Below are positions 8,487 through 15,520 of a stretch of DNA of 50,570 bases, piece after piece (position 1 is the first letter of the stretch; every line of letters starts with the position of its first letter). The notes beneath the pieces were generated by a model. It made no database searches. It saw only the letters and a list, made by a program, of their open reading frames with translations, and was not told the DNA's origin. This stretch comes from Streptomyces sp. ISL-36 (lineage in GTDB: Bacteria > Actinomycetota > Actinomycetes > Streptomycetales > Streptomycetaceae): contig NZ_JAGGOS010000028.1 of the NCBI RefSeq assembly GCF_018614205.1, forward strand, positions 325 to 50,894. Direction: 5' to 3'. The translations under genes and the position numbers were made by a program.

Positions 8487-8978
8487 ATGATCCGACACAC
8501 AGTGCGCGCGCTCTGCGCCGCCTCACTCGTCATCGCACCGCTCGCCCTGAGCACGCCCGCCCACGCCGCGACCGCGTGCACGGTCAACGGCATGCCCCGC
8601 CCGGACGGAGACGTGAACGGCACGCCCGGCGACGACTACATCCGGTGTTCGTCGGTGGACCCGGAAGACACGGTCGACGGCCTCGGCGGCGCCGACACGT
8701 TCGTCCTCACCGGCCCGGTCGGCGGCACGGTCGCCGGCGGCCTCGGCCGGGACTACTTCGAGGTCACGTCGTCCGGCTCGGTCTCCGGCGTCCTCGGCGG
8801 CGGCCCCGACGCCGACTACTTCGCCTTGACCGGCCCCGTCACGGCCGGCGGTCAGGTGTACGGCGACACCGGCAACGACTACTTCCGGGTGGCCGCGAAC
8901 GGCGGCTTCATCGACGCGGGCCCCGGCACCGACGTCTGCCGGGTCACCGGCAACCCGCCCGTCAACTGCGAGTTCTGA
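8487..8978 (+). CDS. Small secreted protein with degenerate RTX-like repeats
   Basis: 163 residues from ATG 8487. A standard signal peptide ends at AHAA near residue 30. The mature part contains Asp/Gly-rich units: GTPGDDYI, GLGGADTFVLTG, GGLGRDYFEVTS, GGGPDADYF, GDTGNDYFRVA, GPGTDVCRV. These resemble the GGxGxDxUx calcium-binding repeats of RTX proteins but in diverged form with longer spacing (about 18-25 residues). Four Cys remain after cleavage, two close to each end, suggesting disulfides closing a short beta-roll. No enzymatic domain is present. It probably is an extracellular calcium-binding or structural protein; function unknown. No ribosome site is visible before the ATG. Confidence 0.8.
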   Translation: MIRHTVRALCAASLVIAPLALSTPAHAATACTVNGMPRPDGDVNGTPGDDYIRCSSVDPEDTVDGLGGADTFVLTGPVGGTVAGGLGRDYFEVTSSGSVSGVLGGGPDADYFALTGPVTAGGQVYGDTGNDYFRVAANGGFIDAGPGTDVCRVTGNPPVNCEF

Positions 8979-8987
8979 CGCACCCGG

Positions 8988-9023
8988 CCGGTGCTCGCCA
9001 CCGCGATCGGCGGCGAGCACCGG
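8988..9023. terminator. Bidirectional terminator between convergent genes
   Basis: A perfect 12-bp stem (CCGGTGCTCGCC with GGCGAGCACCGG), with an inner CCG/CGG pair set and a CGAT tetraloop. It lies between the stops of the RTX-like gene and hemE. Confidence 0.8.
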
Positions 9024-9041
9024 TGGTGAGCACCGGTGGCG

Positions 9042-10118
9042 TCAGACCGCCGTGCGCGTGTGGACGTACTCCACCAGACGCGTGAGCGCGTCCGGATCGG
9101 TCGTCGGCAGCACCCCGTGACCGAGATTGAAGACGTGCCCGTCGAGGCCCTTCGCGGCGGCCAGGACCTCGTCCGTCCTGGCCTCCACGGCCTCCCGCGT
9201 GGAGAAGAGCACGGCCGGGTCGAGGTTGCCCTGGAGCGCCTTGCCGGGACCGACGCGACGGGCGGCCTCGTCCAGCGGGACGCGCCAGTCGACGCCGACG
9301 ACGTCCGCGCCCGCCTCGCCCATGAGGCCGAGCAGCTCACCCGTACCGACACCGAAGTGGATGCGCGGGACGCCCGAGGAGGCGACCGCGTCGAAGACCT
9401 TCGTGGAGGCGGGCATCACCGAGCGGCGGTAGTCGGCCGGCGCCAGGGCGCCCACCCAGGAGTCGAAGAGCTGGACGGCGGAGACGCCGGCCTCGATCTG
9501 GACCTTGAGGAAGGCCGAGGTGATCTCGGCGAGGCGGTCGAGCAGATCGGCCCACAGCTGCGGGTCGCCGTACATCAGCGCCTTGGTGTGCTCGTGGTTG
9601 CGGGACGGGCCGCCCTCCACGAGGTAGCTCGCGAGGGTGAAAGGTGCCCCGGCGAAGCCGATGAGCGGCGTGGAGCCCAGCTCGCCGGTGAGCATCCCGA
9701 TGGCCTCGGTGACGTACGAGACGTCGTCAGGGGTCAGGTCGCGCAGCCGGTCCAGGTCGGCGCGGGTGCGGATCGGCTCGGCGACGACCGGGCCGACGCC
9801 GGGCTTGATGTCGAGGTCGATGCCGATGGCCTTGAGCGGGACGACGATGTCGCTGAAGAAGATCGCCGCGTCCACCTTGTGGCGGCGTACGGGCTGCAGC
9901 GTGATCTCGGTGACCAGCTCGGGCCGCATGCAGGACTCGAGCATCGGGATGCCCTCGCGGACCTTCAGGTACTCGGGCAGCGAGCGCCCGGCCTGCCGCA
10001 TGAACCAGACCGGCGTGTGGGGCACGGGCTCCCGCCTGCACGCCTTGAGGAACGGGGAGTCGTACGTCTGCGCTGGCGGCTGGGTCCGCTGGCCCGAGGG
10101 GCTGTCGTTGGCACTCAC
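9042..10118 (-). CDS. hemE: Uroporphyrinogen decarboxylase
   Basis: 358 residues from GTG 10118 (reading MSANDSPSG). It converts uroporphyrinogen III to coproporphyrinogen III in the cytoplasm, the substrate for HemY encoded 3 kb away. The family signature [15 protein letters not shown] is present near residue 40, with the substrate-contacting Asp in [17 protein letters not shown] and the late NLGHGVLP motif are intact. Length fits the family. The same frame stays open far upstream, but that stretch overlaps the DUF3000 gene and its composition is not protein-like. The gene diverges from DUF3000 with 90 bp between starts. Confidence 0.95.
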   Translation of the reverse strand: MSANDSPSGQRTQPPAQTYDSPFLKACRREPVPHTPVWFMRQAGRSLPEYLKVREGIPMLESCMRPELVTEITLQPVRRHKVDAAIFFSDIVVPLKAIGIDLDIKPGVGPVVAEPIRTRADLDRLRDLTPDDVSYVTEAIGMLTGELGSTPLIGFAGAPFTLASYLVEGGPSRNHEHTKALMYGDPQLWADLLDRLAEITSAFLKVQIEAGVSAVQLFDSWVGALAPADYRRSVMPASTKVFDAVASSGVPRIHFGVGTGELLGLMGEAGADVVGVDWRVPLDEAARRVGPGKALQGNLDPAVLFSTREAVEARTDEVLAAAKGLDGHVFNLGHGVLPTTDPDALTRLVEYVHTRTAV

Positions 10119-10195
10119 GCCCAGAATCTTCGCATGCGCCGAAAGCCGCTCGCCCGGGCCGGGTGTCCCTCCCTGCGCGAGGCCCCCGTTCCGCC

Positions 10196-10208
10196 TACTC
10201 TTCCCCGC
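10196..10208 (+). promoter_or_regulatory. Leaderless -10 of the DUF3000 gene
   Basis: TACTCT (10196-10201) is followed by 7 bases and ATG 10209; there is no Shine-Dalgarno sequence. A -35 is not obvious. Confidence 0.4.
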
Positions 10209-10913
10209 ATGGCTGCGGCTCAGGGACATTTTTCCGATCATTCCGACGGCGACGGAGGGGCGGGCGACACGGCGGGCACCACCTCGAACGGCACGGAGGC
10301 GAACCCGGTGCCGCCCGCTTTCCGGCGGGCGGTCGAGGCACTGCGTGCGGCCCGGCCGCGGCCGGAGATCGAGATCGATCCGACCCGGCCGCCGCAGCGG
10401 CTCGCGCCGTACGCGTACGCGCTGGAGGCGGCCGTCGTCGAGGGCGAGGAGGACCTGGCCGACGGCCGGCTCGTCCTGCTGCACGACCCGGCCGGGCACG
10501 ACGCCTGGAAGGGCACGTTCCGGCTGGTGACGCTGGTCCGGGCGGAGCTGGAGCCCGAGATGGCGGCGGACCCGCTGCTTCCGGAGGTCTGCTGGTCCTG
10601 GCTGACGGGCGCCCTGGAGGCGCGCGGTCTCGGGTACGGGGAGGCGAGCGGCACCGTCACGCAGGCGGGTTCGCACTACTTCGGCGGGCTCGCCGAGCGG
10701 CGCCCCGCGACCCAGATCGAGATCCGTGCGTCCTGGACCCCTCAGGAGGGGCCGGCGGGCACGCCGGACACCGCGGGGCACCTGGCGGCCTGGTGCGACC
10801 TGCTCTGCCAGATCGCCGGCCTGCCGCCGTCCCCGCCCGACCCGGGGGCGGGCACGACCTCGGGCGCGGGGGTCGTGTCGCTGCCCCAGCGCAGAGGGCC
10901 GCAGCAGCCTTAG
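10209..10913 (+). CDS. DUF3000 domain protein
   Basis: 234 residues from ATG 10209. The first 35 residues are Gly/Asp/Thr-rich and probably disordered. The remainder carries the DUF3000 core: [20 protein letters not shown], a [13 protein letters not shown] segment, the conserved [19 protein letters not shown], and a C-terminal [15 protein letters not shown]. The family is actinobacterial and nearly always lies beside hemE and ribonuclease D, as here; its function is unknown. No transmembrane segment or signal is present, so it should be cytoplasmic. The conserved position next to hemE hints at a link to haem or RNA metabolism but is not evidence of it. Confidence 0.88.
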   Translation: MAAAQGHFSDHSDGDGGAGDTAGTTSNGTEANPVPPAFRRAVEALRAARPRPEIEIDPTRPPQRLAPYAYALEAAVVEGEEDLADGRLVLLHDPAGHDAWKGTFRLVTLVRAELEPEMAADPLLPEVCWSWLTGALEARGLGYGEASGTVTQAGSHYFGGLAERRPATQIEIRASWTPQEGPAGTPDTAGHLAAWCDLLCQIAGLPPSPPDPGAGTTSGAGVVSLPQRRGPQQP

Positions 10914-11202
10914 GCCGTGTCCGGGGCGGGCCGACGGGCCGTTCCGGGGCCGGTTGCGAGGCCGTTCCGGGGCTGGTTCGGGGCGGTTTCGGGGCGGTTT
11001 CGGGTGCCACCCGGACGGAGGCTCACTCGTAGGATGATCGATCGCGTGTCCGAATTGCCCGAATTGTTACTCACTAAATCGTGATCTTTCCCTAAAGGCG
11101 GGCGCCCGAGCTGCCGAAGAGGTCAATGACCCCTTCACCGCACGGGTCGCCCCCGGCTTCTTCCCCGAGCCGGCTCCGTCCCGCATCTCCCCAGGAGGCC
11201 GT
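10914..11202 (+). other. Intergenic region with G-rich repeats and likely promoter
   Basis: The 289 bp hold no gene. Positions 10937-11005 contain repeated units of CCGTTCCGGGGC and CGGGGCGGTTT type, with runs of four G that could form G-quadruplexes on the coding strand. From 11035 to 11097 the sequence is unusually AT-rich (two copies of CGAATTG, then TTACTCACTAAATCGTGATC), which is where I would place the promoter of the response regulator gene. Confidence 0.45.
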
Positions 11203-11868
11203 GTGTCCGTTCTCCTCGAGCAGCCCGCAAGCCTGGTCGCCTACCGTCCGAACAAGCCGACCGCCATGGTCGTCGTGGCCGACCCGCGCGTCCGCTCCAC
11301 CGTCACCCGCCACCTGTGGGCCCTTGGAGTACGAGACGTCATCGAGGCGTCGTCCATCGCGGAGGCCCGCCCCCGCGTCGCCACCCCCCGCGACATCTGC
11401 GTGGCCGACGTCCACCTCCCCGACGGCAGCGGCCTCACGCTGCTGTCCGAGACTCGCGCGGCGGGCTGGCCCAACGGCCTCGCCCTCTCCGCGGCCGACG
11501 ACATCGGCGCCGTACGCAACGCCCTGGCCGGCGGCGTCAAGGGCTATGTCGTCACCGGTACGCGTACGAACATCGGGCATCCCACCCGCCCCGGCGCCGC
11601 CCCCATCGGCGCCGCGGCCGCCCGCCTCGGCCACCGCCGCCCCCCGGGTGCCCCGAGCCACCCGGGCGGCTACCGCGAGCTCTCCGGCCGTGAGGTCGAG
11701 GTGCTCCGGCTGGTCGCCGAAGGCCAGTCGAACAAGGCCATCGGCGTCTCGATGGGCCTGTCCGCCCTGACCGTGAAGAGCCACCTCGCCCGGATCGCCC
11801 GCAAACTGGGCACCGGCGACCGGGCCGGCATGGTCGCGGTGGCGCTGCGCACCGGGATCATCCACTGA
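11203..11868 (+). CDS. Orphan LuxR-type response regulator
   Basis: 221 residues from GTG 11203, preceded by AGGAGG (11192-11197). Residues about 20-118 form a receiver domain with the candidate phospho-acceptor Asp69 (VADVHLPDGSG) and Lys113 (GVKGY). The usual acidic pair at the end of strand 1 is reduced to a single Asp (VVVADPR), so magnesium binding and phosphorylation may be altered. A basic, Pro-rich linker of about 35 residues joins it to a LuxR/GerE helix-turn-helix (about 158-215, LSGREVEVLRLVAEGQSNKA and LTVKSHLARIARKLG). No histidine kinase is adjacent. It is a DNA-binding transcription regulator of unknown targets, at a conserved position between DUF3000 and ribonuclease D. Confidence 0.9.
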   Translation: MSVLLEQPASLVAYRPNKPTAMVVVADPRVRSTVTRHLWALGVRDVIEASSIAEARPRVATPRDICVADVHLPDGSGLTLLSETRAAGWPNGLALSAADDIGAVRNALAGGVKGYVVTGTRTNIGHPTRPGAAPIGAAAARLGHRRPPGAPSHPGGYRELSGREVEVLRLVAEGQSNKAIGVSMGLSALTVKSHLARIARKLGTGDRAGMVAVALRTGIIH

Positions 11869-11903
11869 ACCGGACGGCTCCCTGACCGCCCGCGAGAGGA
11901 TCG

Positions 11904-11938
11904 GCGCCTGCCGACGGAACGTTTCCGTCGGCAGGCGC
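11904..11938 (+). terminator. Terminator of the response regulator gene
   Basis: A perfect 16-bp stem (arms 11904-11919 and 11923-11938) with a 3-base loop, followed by TT. It starts 35 bases after the stop codon. Confidence 0.8.
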
Positions 11939-12079
11939 TTCCCGTTCACCGCCACCGCCGGTCCCTGCGCCCCGCCCTGACTGCCGCGGGTCGACCCGCC
12001 TCCCTCCGGCGCGGCGTAGTGTTGATGACGCACCGACATCGGAGGTGCCTGCCTCGCTCGTCGAGGAGGGTCTGCGATC

Positions 12080-12649
12080 ATGACCACCCCACAGCAGCCC
12101 CGGTGGGGGCCATGGCGTCGTCCGTCCGACACGCCCCGCGAGAAGCCCCGCAAGTGGATCTGGATCTCCGCGCTCGCCATCGTCGCCCTGGTCCTCGGGA
12201 TAGCCCTCGGCTCGCTCGGCGGCGATGACGATGGCACGCCGCCGCCCGGACCGGTTCCGCCGCCGGTGTCCGAGCCCGGCACCCCGTCACCGCGTGAACC
12301 GGCCACGACCGCTCCGCAGCCCCCGGCGCCCGAGACTCCCCGCCCCACCGACAACGAGCGGACCCGGGAGCAGCGTGACCTCATCGATTTCAAGCTGGAC
12401 GACCGGTCCGCATCCGGATTCAAGAACATCTGGGTCACCTGGACGATCACCAACCACAGCTCGGAGAAGTCGGACTACACCTGGGACTGGGAAGCCGTGG
12501 CGCCGAACGGAGTGCGGGTCGCCGACTCCACCGAGCACGAGTTCAACGTCCAGCCCGGGCAGACCGTGAAAGGCGACTTCTTCACCACCCTGGACACCAC
12601 CGACGTGAAGCTCAACATCACCAGCTTCGACCGGACCGCGTCCCCCTGA
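12080..12649 (+). CDS. Membrane-anchored protein of unknown function
   Basis: 189 residues from ATG 12080, with GAGGAGGG 9 bases upstream. A short basic cytoplasmic N-terminus is followed by one membrane segment (about 27-47, WISALAIVALVLGIALGSLG), a Pro/Thr-rich linker (about 50-95) and an extracellular domain of about 90 residues with beta-strand pattern (FKNIWVTWTITNHSSEKSDY, then GVRVADSTEHEFNVQPGQTV). That pattern resembles the immunoglobulin-like FxLYD/DUF4352 domains that bind nothing known. No catalytic motif is visible. It stands alone between two terminated units. Confidence 0.78.
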   Translation: MTTPQQPRWGPWRRPSDTPREKPRKWIWISALAIVALVLGIALGSLGGDDDGTPPPGPVPPPVSEPGTPSPREPATTAPQPPAPETPRPTDNERTREQRDLIDFKLDDRSASGFKNIWVTWTITNHSSEKSDYTWDWEAVAPNGVRVADSTEHEFNVQPGQTVKGDFFTTLDTTDVKLNITSFDRTASP

Positions 12650-12785
12650 AGCGACCGGGCCGCGGCACGTCGAGGGCATGAGGCCCCGCGAAGCAGTACG
12701 AATCCGCGAGCGCCACCGAGAATAGTTTTCGCAGGTCAGCAGCGCCTTCTGGCAACAGTTCAAGTAAGCCGTCCGTCCGGGCAGA

Positions 12786-12797
12786 TACCCTTGACAC
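12786..12797 (+). promoter_or_regulatory. Leaderless -10 of the ribonuclease D gene
   Basis: TACCCT (12786-12791) ends 6 bases before GTG 12798, with no ribosome site in between. Confidence 0.45.
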
Positions 12798-14081
12798 GTG
12801 ACCGACGCCCAAGAGACCGCAGCAGACACAGCACTGCGAACCACCGGGGGCGCTCCCCCGGACGACGACGTCCCTGCGAATGGGCTGCCGATCCCGCTGC
12901 TGGAGCCCCGTGAGGGCATCCCGCCGGTGGTCGCGACAGACGACGCGCTGCGGGAAGTCATCGCCGCCTTCGCCGCCGGCCGCGGCCCCGTCGCCGTCGA
13001 CGCCGAGCGCGCTTCCGGCTACCGCTACGGCCAGCGCGCCTATCTCGTCCAGCTCCGCCGTGAGGGCGCCGGTACCGCGCTCGTCGACCCGGTGGGGTGC
13101 CCGGATCTGTCCGGGCTCGGCGAGGCGCTCGCCGGGGCCGAGTGGATCCTGCACGCGGCGACCCAGGACCTGCCCTGTCTGCGCGACATAGGCATGGTGC
13201 CGACGCGGCTGTTCGACACCGAGCTCGCCGGCCGGCTCGCGGGCTTCCCCCGCGTCGGGCTCGGGGCGATGGTCGAGTCCGTCCTCGGCTACGCCCTGGA
13301 GAAGGGCCACTCGGCCGTGGACTGGTCCACCCGTCCGCTGCCCGAGCCCTGGCTCCGGTACGCCGCGCTGGACGTCGAGCTCCTCGTCGACCTGCGTGAC
13401 GCACTGGAGAAGGAGCTCGACCGGCAGGGCAAGCTGGAGTGGGCCCACGAGGAGTTCGACGCCATCGCCGCGGCGCCGCCCACGCCGCCGCGCAAGGATC
13501 CGTGGCGGCGCACGTCCGGCATGCACAAGGTGCGGCGCCGTCGCCAGATGGCGGTCGTACGGGAGCTGTGGACGGCGCGCGACCGGATCGCCCAGAAGCG
13601 TGACGTCTCACCGGGCAAGGTGCTGAGCGACGCGGCGATCGTGGAGGCGGCGCTCGCGGTGCCGTCGAACGTGGCGGCCTTGACGGCGCTGCCGGGCTTC
13701 GGTCACCGCATGGGCCGGCGTCAGCTGGAGCAGTGGCAGGCGGCCGTCGACCGCGCGAAGGCGCTCCCCGACGTCGAGCTGCCTCAGCCGGGCCAGCCGA
13801 TCGCGGGCCCGCCCCCGCCGCGCGCCTGGGCGGACAAGGACCCGGTGGCCGCCGCCCGCCTGTCGGCGGCGCGCACCGCCATCTCGGCCCTCGCCGAGGA
13901 GCTGAACCTGCCCCAGGAGAACCTGATCACCCCGGACACGGTCCGCCGGGTCTGCTGGGAGCCGCCGGCCCCGGCGACCCCGGAGACGGTCGCGGAGGCC
14001 CTCACGGGCTGCGGCGCCCGCCGCTGGCAGGTGGAGCTGGTGACCCCGCTCCTGCTGACGGCCCTGTCGGCGACGGCGTAG
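12798..14081 (+). CDS. rnd: Ribonuclease D (DEDDy exonuclease with HRDC domain)
   Basis: 427 residues from GTG 12798. A 3'-5' exoribonuclease involved in tRNA and small RNA end trimming in the cytoplasm. The three exonuclease motifs are visible: VAVDAERASGYRYGQRAYLVQL (motif I, Asp and Glu; near 67-88), LHAATQDLPCL (motif II, near 120-130), and YAALDVELLVDL (motif III with the Tyr and Asp that define the DEDDy group, near 188-199). An HRDC domain for RNA binding follows at about 230-305, and a C-terminal region of about 120 residues typical for actinobacterial forms. The GTG is chosen because of the -10 that ends just before it. It is transcribed alone, with a strong terminator downstream. 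Confidence 0.93.
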   Translation: MTDAQETAADTALRTTGGAPPDDDVPANGLPIPLLEPREGIPPVVATDDALREVIAAFAAGRGPVAVDAERASGYRYGQRAYLVQLRREGAGTALVDPVGCPDLSGLGEALAGAEWILHAATQDLPCLRDIGMVPTRLFDTELAGRLAGFPRVGLGAMVESVLGYALEKGHSAVDWSTRPLPEPWLRYAALDVELLVDLRDALEKELDRQGKLEWAHEEFDAIAAAPPTPPRKDPWRRTSGMHKVRRRRQMAVVRELWTARDRIAQKRDVSPGKVLSDAAIVEAALAVPSNVAALTALPGFGHRMGRRQLEQWQAAVDRAKALPDVELPQPGQPIAGPPPPRAWADKDPVAAARLSAARTAISALAEELNLPQENLITPDTVRRVCWEPPAPATPETVAEALTGCGARRWQVELVTPLLLTALSATA

Positions 14082-14112
14082 CGAGCCGGCCCCCGCATGG
14101 AGCACCTTGTCG

Positions 14113-14140
14113 AAGCCCCCGGCACCCCTGCCGGGGGCTT
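14113..14140 (+). terminator. Terminator of ribonuclease D
   Basis: A perfect 12-bp stem (AAGCCCCCGGCA with TGCCGGGGGCTT), loop CCCC, followed by TTC. Typical rho-independent shape. Confidence 0.85.
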
Positions 14141-14201
14141 TCGCGTACCTCTTTCCGGGTGTGACCTTCGCCGCTCCGCCCCCAGGGGCTGGGCAGCTTG
14201 G

Positions 14202-14215
14202 TTACCCGCAAGTAG
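14202..14215 (+). promoter_or_regulatory. Candidate operator of the fad operon
   Basis: TTACCCGCAAGTAG is an imperfect palindrome of the form TAC-NNGCNN-GTA, 78 bases before the fadA start. Beta-oxidation genes are often controlled by TetR-type repressors that read such sequences; the assignment here is inference only. TAGCAT (14213-14218) could be a -10. Confidence 0.3.
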
Positions 14216-14293
14216 CATGGTCCCAGCAAGCGCGCGCTTAGGTGTGCGCGCAGCAGCAGTGCAGTGCCATCCCGCACCTGGAGGAGAGCCATC

Positions 14294-15520
14294 GTGCCTC
14301 GTACCGTCAGGGACGTCGTCTTCGTCGACGGCGTCCGCACCCCGTTCGGCAAGGCGGGCCCGAAGGGCATCTACCACGAGACCCGCGCCGACGATCTCGT
14401 CGTGAAGGCCATCCGGGAGCTGCTGCGCCGCAACCCCGGCCTCGACCCCGCGAAGATCGACGAGGTCGCCATCGCCGCGACCACGCAGATCGGTGACCAG
14501 GGTCTGACCCTCGGCCGCACCGCCGGCATCCTCGCCGGACTGCCGCAGTCCGTCCCGGGCTACTCCATCGACCGCATGTGCGCCGGTGCCCTCACCGCCG
14601 TCACGAGCGTCGCCGGTTCGATCGCCTTCGGCGCGTACGACGCCGTCATCGCCGGTGGTGTCGAGCACATGGGCCGCCACCCCATGGGCGAGGGCGTCGA
14701 CCCGAACCCGCGCTTCGTCAGCGAGAAGCTGGTCGACGAGTCCGCCCTCTTCATGGGCATGACCGCCGAGAACCTGCACGACCGCTACCCGAGCATCACC
14801 AAGCAGCGCGCCGACGAGTACGCCGTGCGCTCGCAGGAGAAGGCCGCCAAGGCGTACGCCGACGGCAAGATCCAGCAGGACCTGGTGCCGATCTCGGTCC
14901 GCCGCACGAGCCCCGAGGCCGGCGAGACGGGCTGGGGCCTGGTCACCGCCGACGAGCCGATGCGCCCGGGCACCACGCTGGAGTCGCTGGCCAACCTGAA
15001 GACGCCGTTCCGCGTCCACGGCAACGTCACCGCCGGTAACGCGGCCGGCCTCAACGACGGCGCCACCGCCTCGATCATCGCCTCCGAGGACTTCGCCCGC
15101 GAGAACGACCTCCCGGTGAAGATGCGCCTGGTCTCGTACGCCTTCGCCGGCGTCGAGCCCGAGGTCATGGGCTACGGCCCGATCCCGGCGACCGAGAAGG
15201 CGCTGGCCAAGGCCGGCCTCTCGATCGAGGACATCAACCTCTTCGAGATCAACGAGGCGTTCGCCGTCCAGGTCCTCGCGTTCCTGGAGCACTACGGCAT
15301 CGCCGACGACGACGCCCGCGTGAACCAGTACGGCGGCGCGATCGCCTACGGTCACCCGCTGGCCTCCTCCGGCGTGCGGCTGATGACGCAGCTGGCCCGC
15401 CAGTTCGAGGAGCAGCCGGAGGTCCGCTACGGCCTCACCACGATGTGCGTCGGCTTCGGCATGGGCGCCACCGTGATCTGGGAGAACCCGAACCACAAGG
15501 ACGCCGGAGGCAGCAAGTGA
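14294..15520 (+). CDS. fadA: Acetyl-CoA C-acyltransferase (thiolase)
   Basis: 408 residues from GTG 14294, with GGAGGAGAG just upstream; an ATG at 14264 in the same frame lies before that site. It performs the last step of fatty acid beta-oxidation, thiolytic cleavage of 3-ketoacyl-CoA. The acyl-carrying Cys96 is in DRMCAGALTAV, the His motif is GGAIAYGHPLASSG, NEAFAVQ follows the family pattern, and the second Cys is in TTMCVGFGMGA. Length is normal. The stop overlaps the fadB start by four bases (GTGA), so the two subunits of the trifunctional complex are translationally coupled. Confidence 0.95.
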   Translation: MPRTVRDVVFVDGVRTPFGKAGPKGIYHETRADDLVVKAIRELLRRNPGLDPAKIDEVAIAATTQIGDQGLTLGRTAGILAGLPQSVPGYSIDRMCAGALTAVTSVAGSIAFGAYDAVIAGGVEHMGRHPMGEGVDPNPRFVSEKLVDESALFMGMTAENLHDRYPSITKQRADEYAVRSQEKAAKAYADGKIQQDLVPISVRRTSPEAGETGWGLVTADEPMRPGTTLESLANLKTPFRVHGNVTAGNAAGLNDGATASIIASEDFARENDLPVKMRLVSYAFAGVEPEVMGYGPIPATEKALAKAGLSIEDINLFEINEAFAVQVLAFLEHYGIADDDARVNQYGGAIAYGHPLASSGVRLMTQLARQFEEQPEVRYGLTTMCVGFGMGATVIWENPNHKDAGGSK

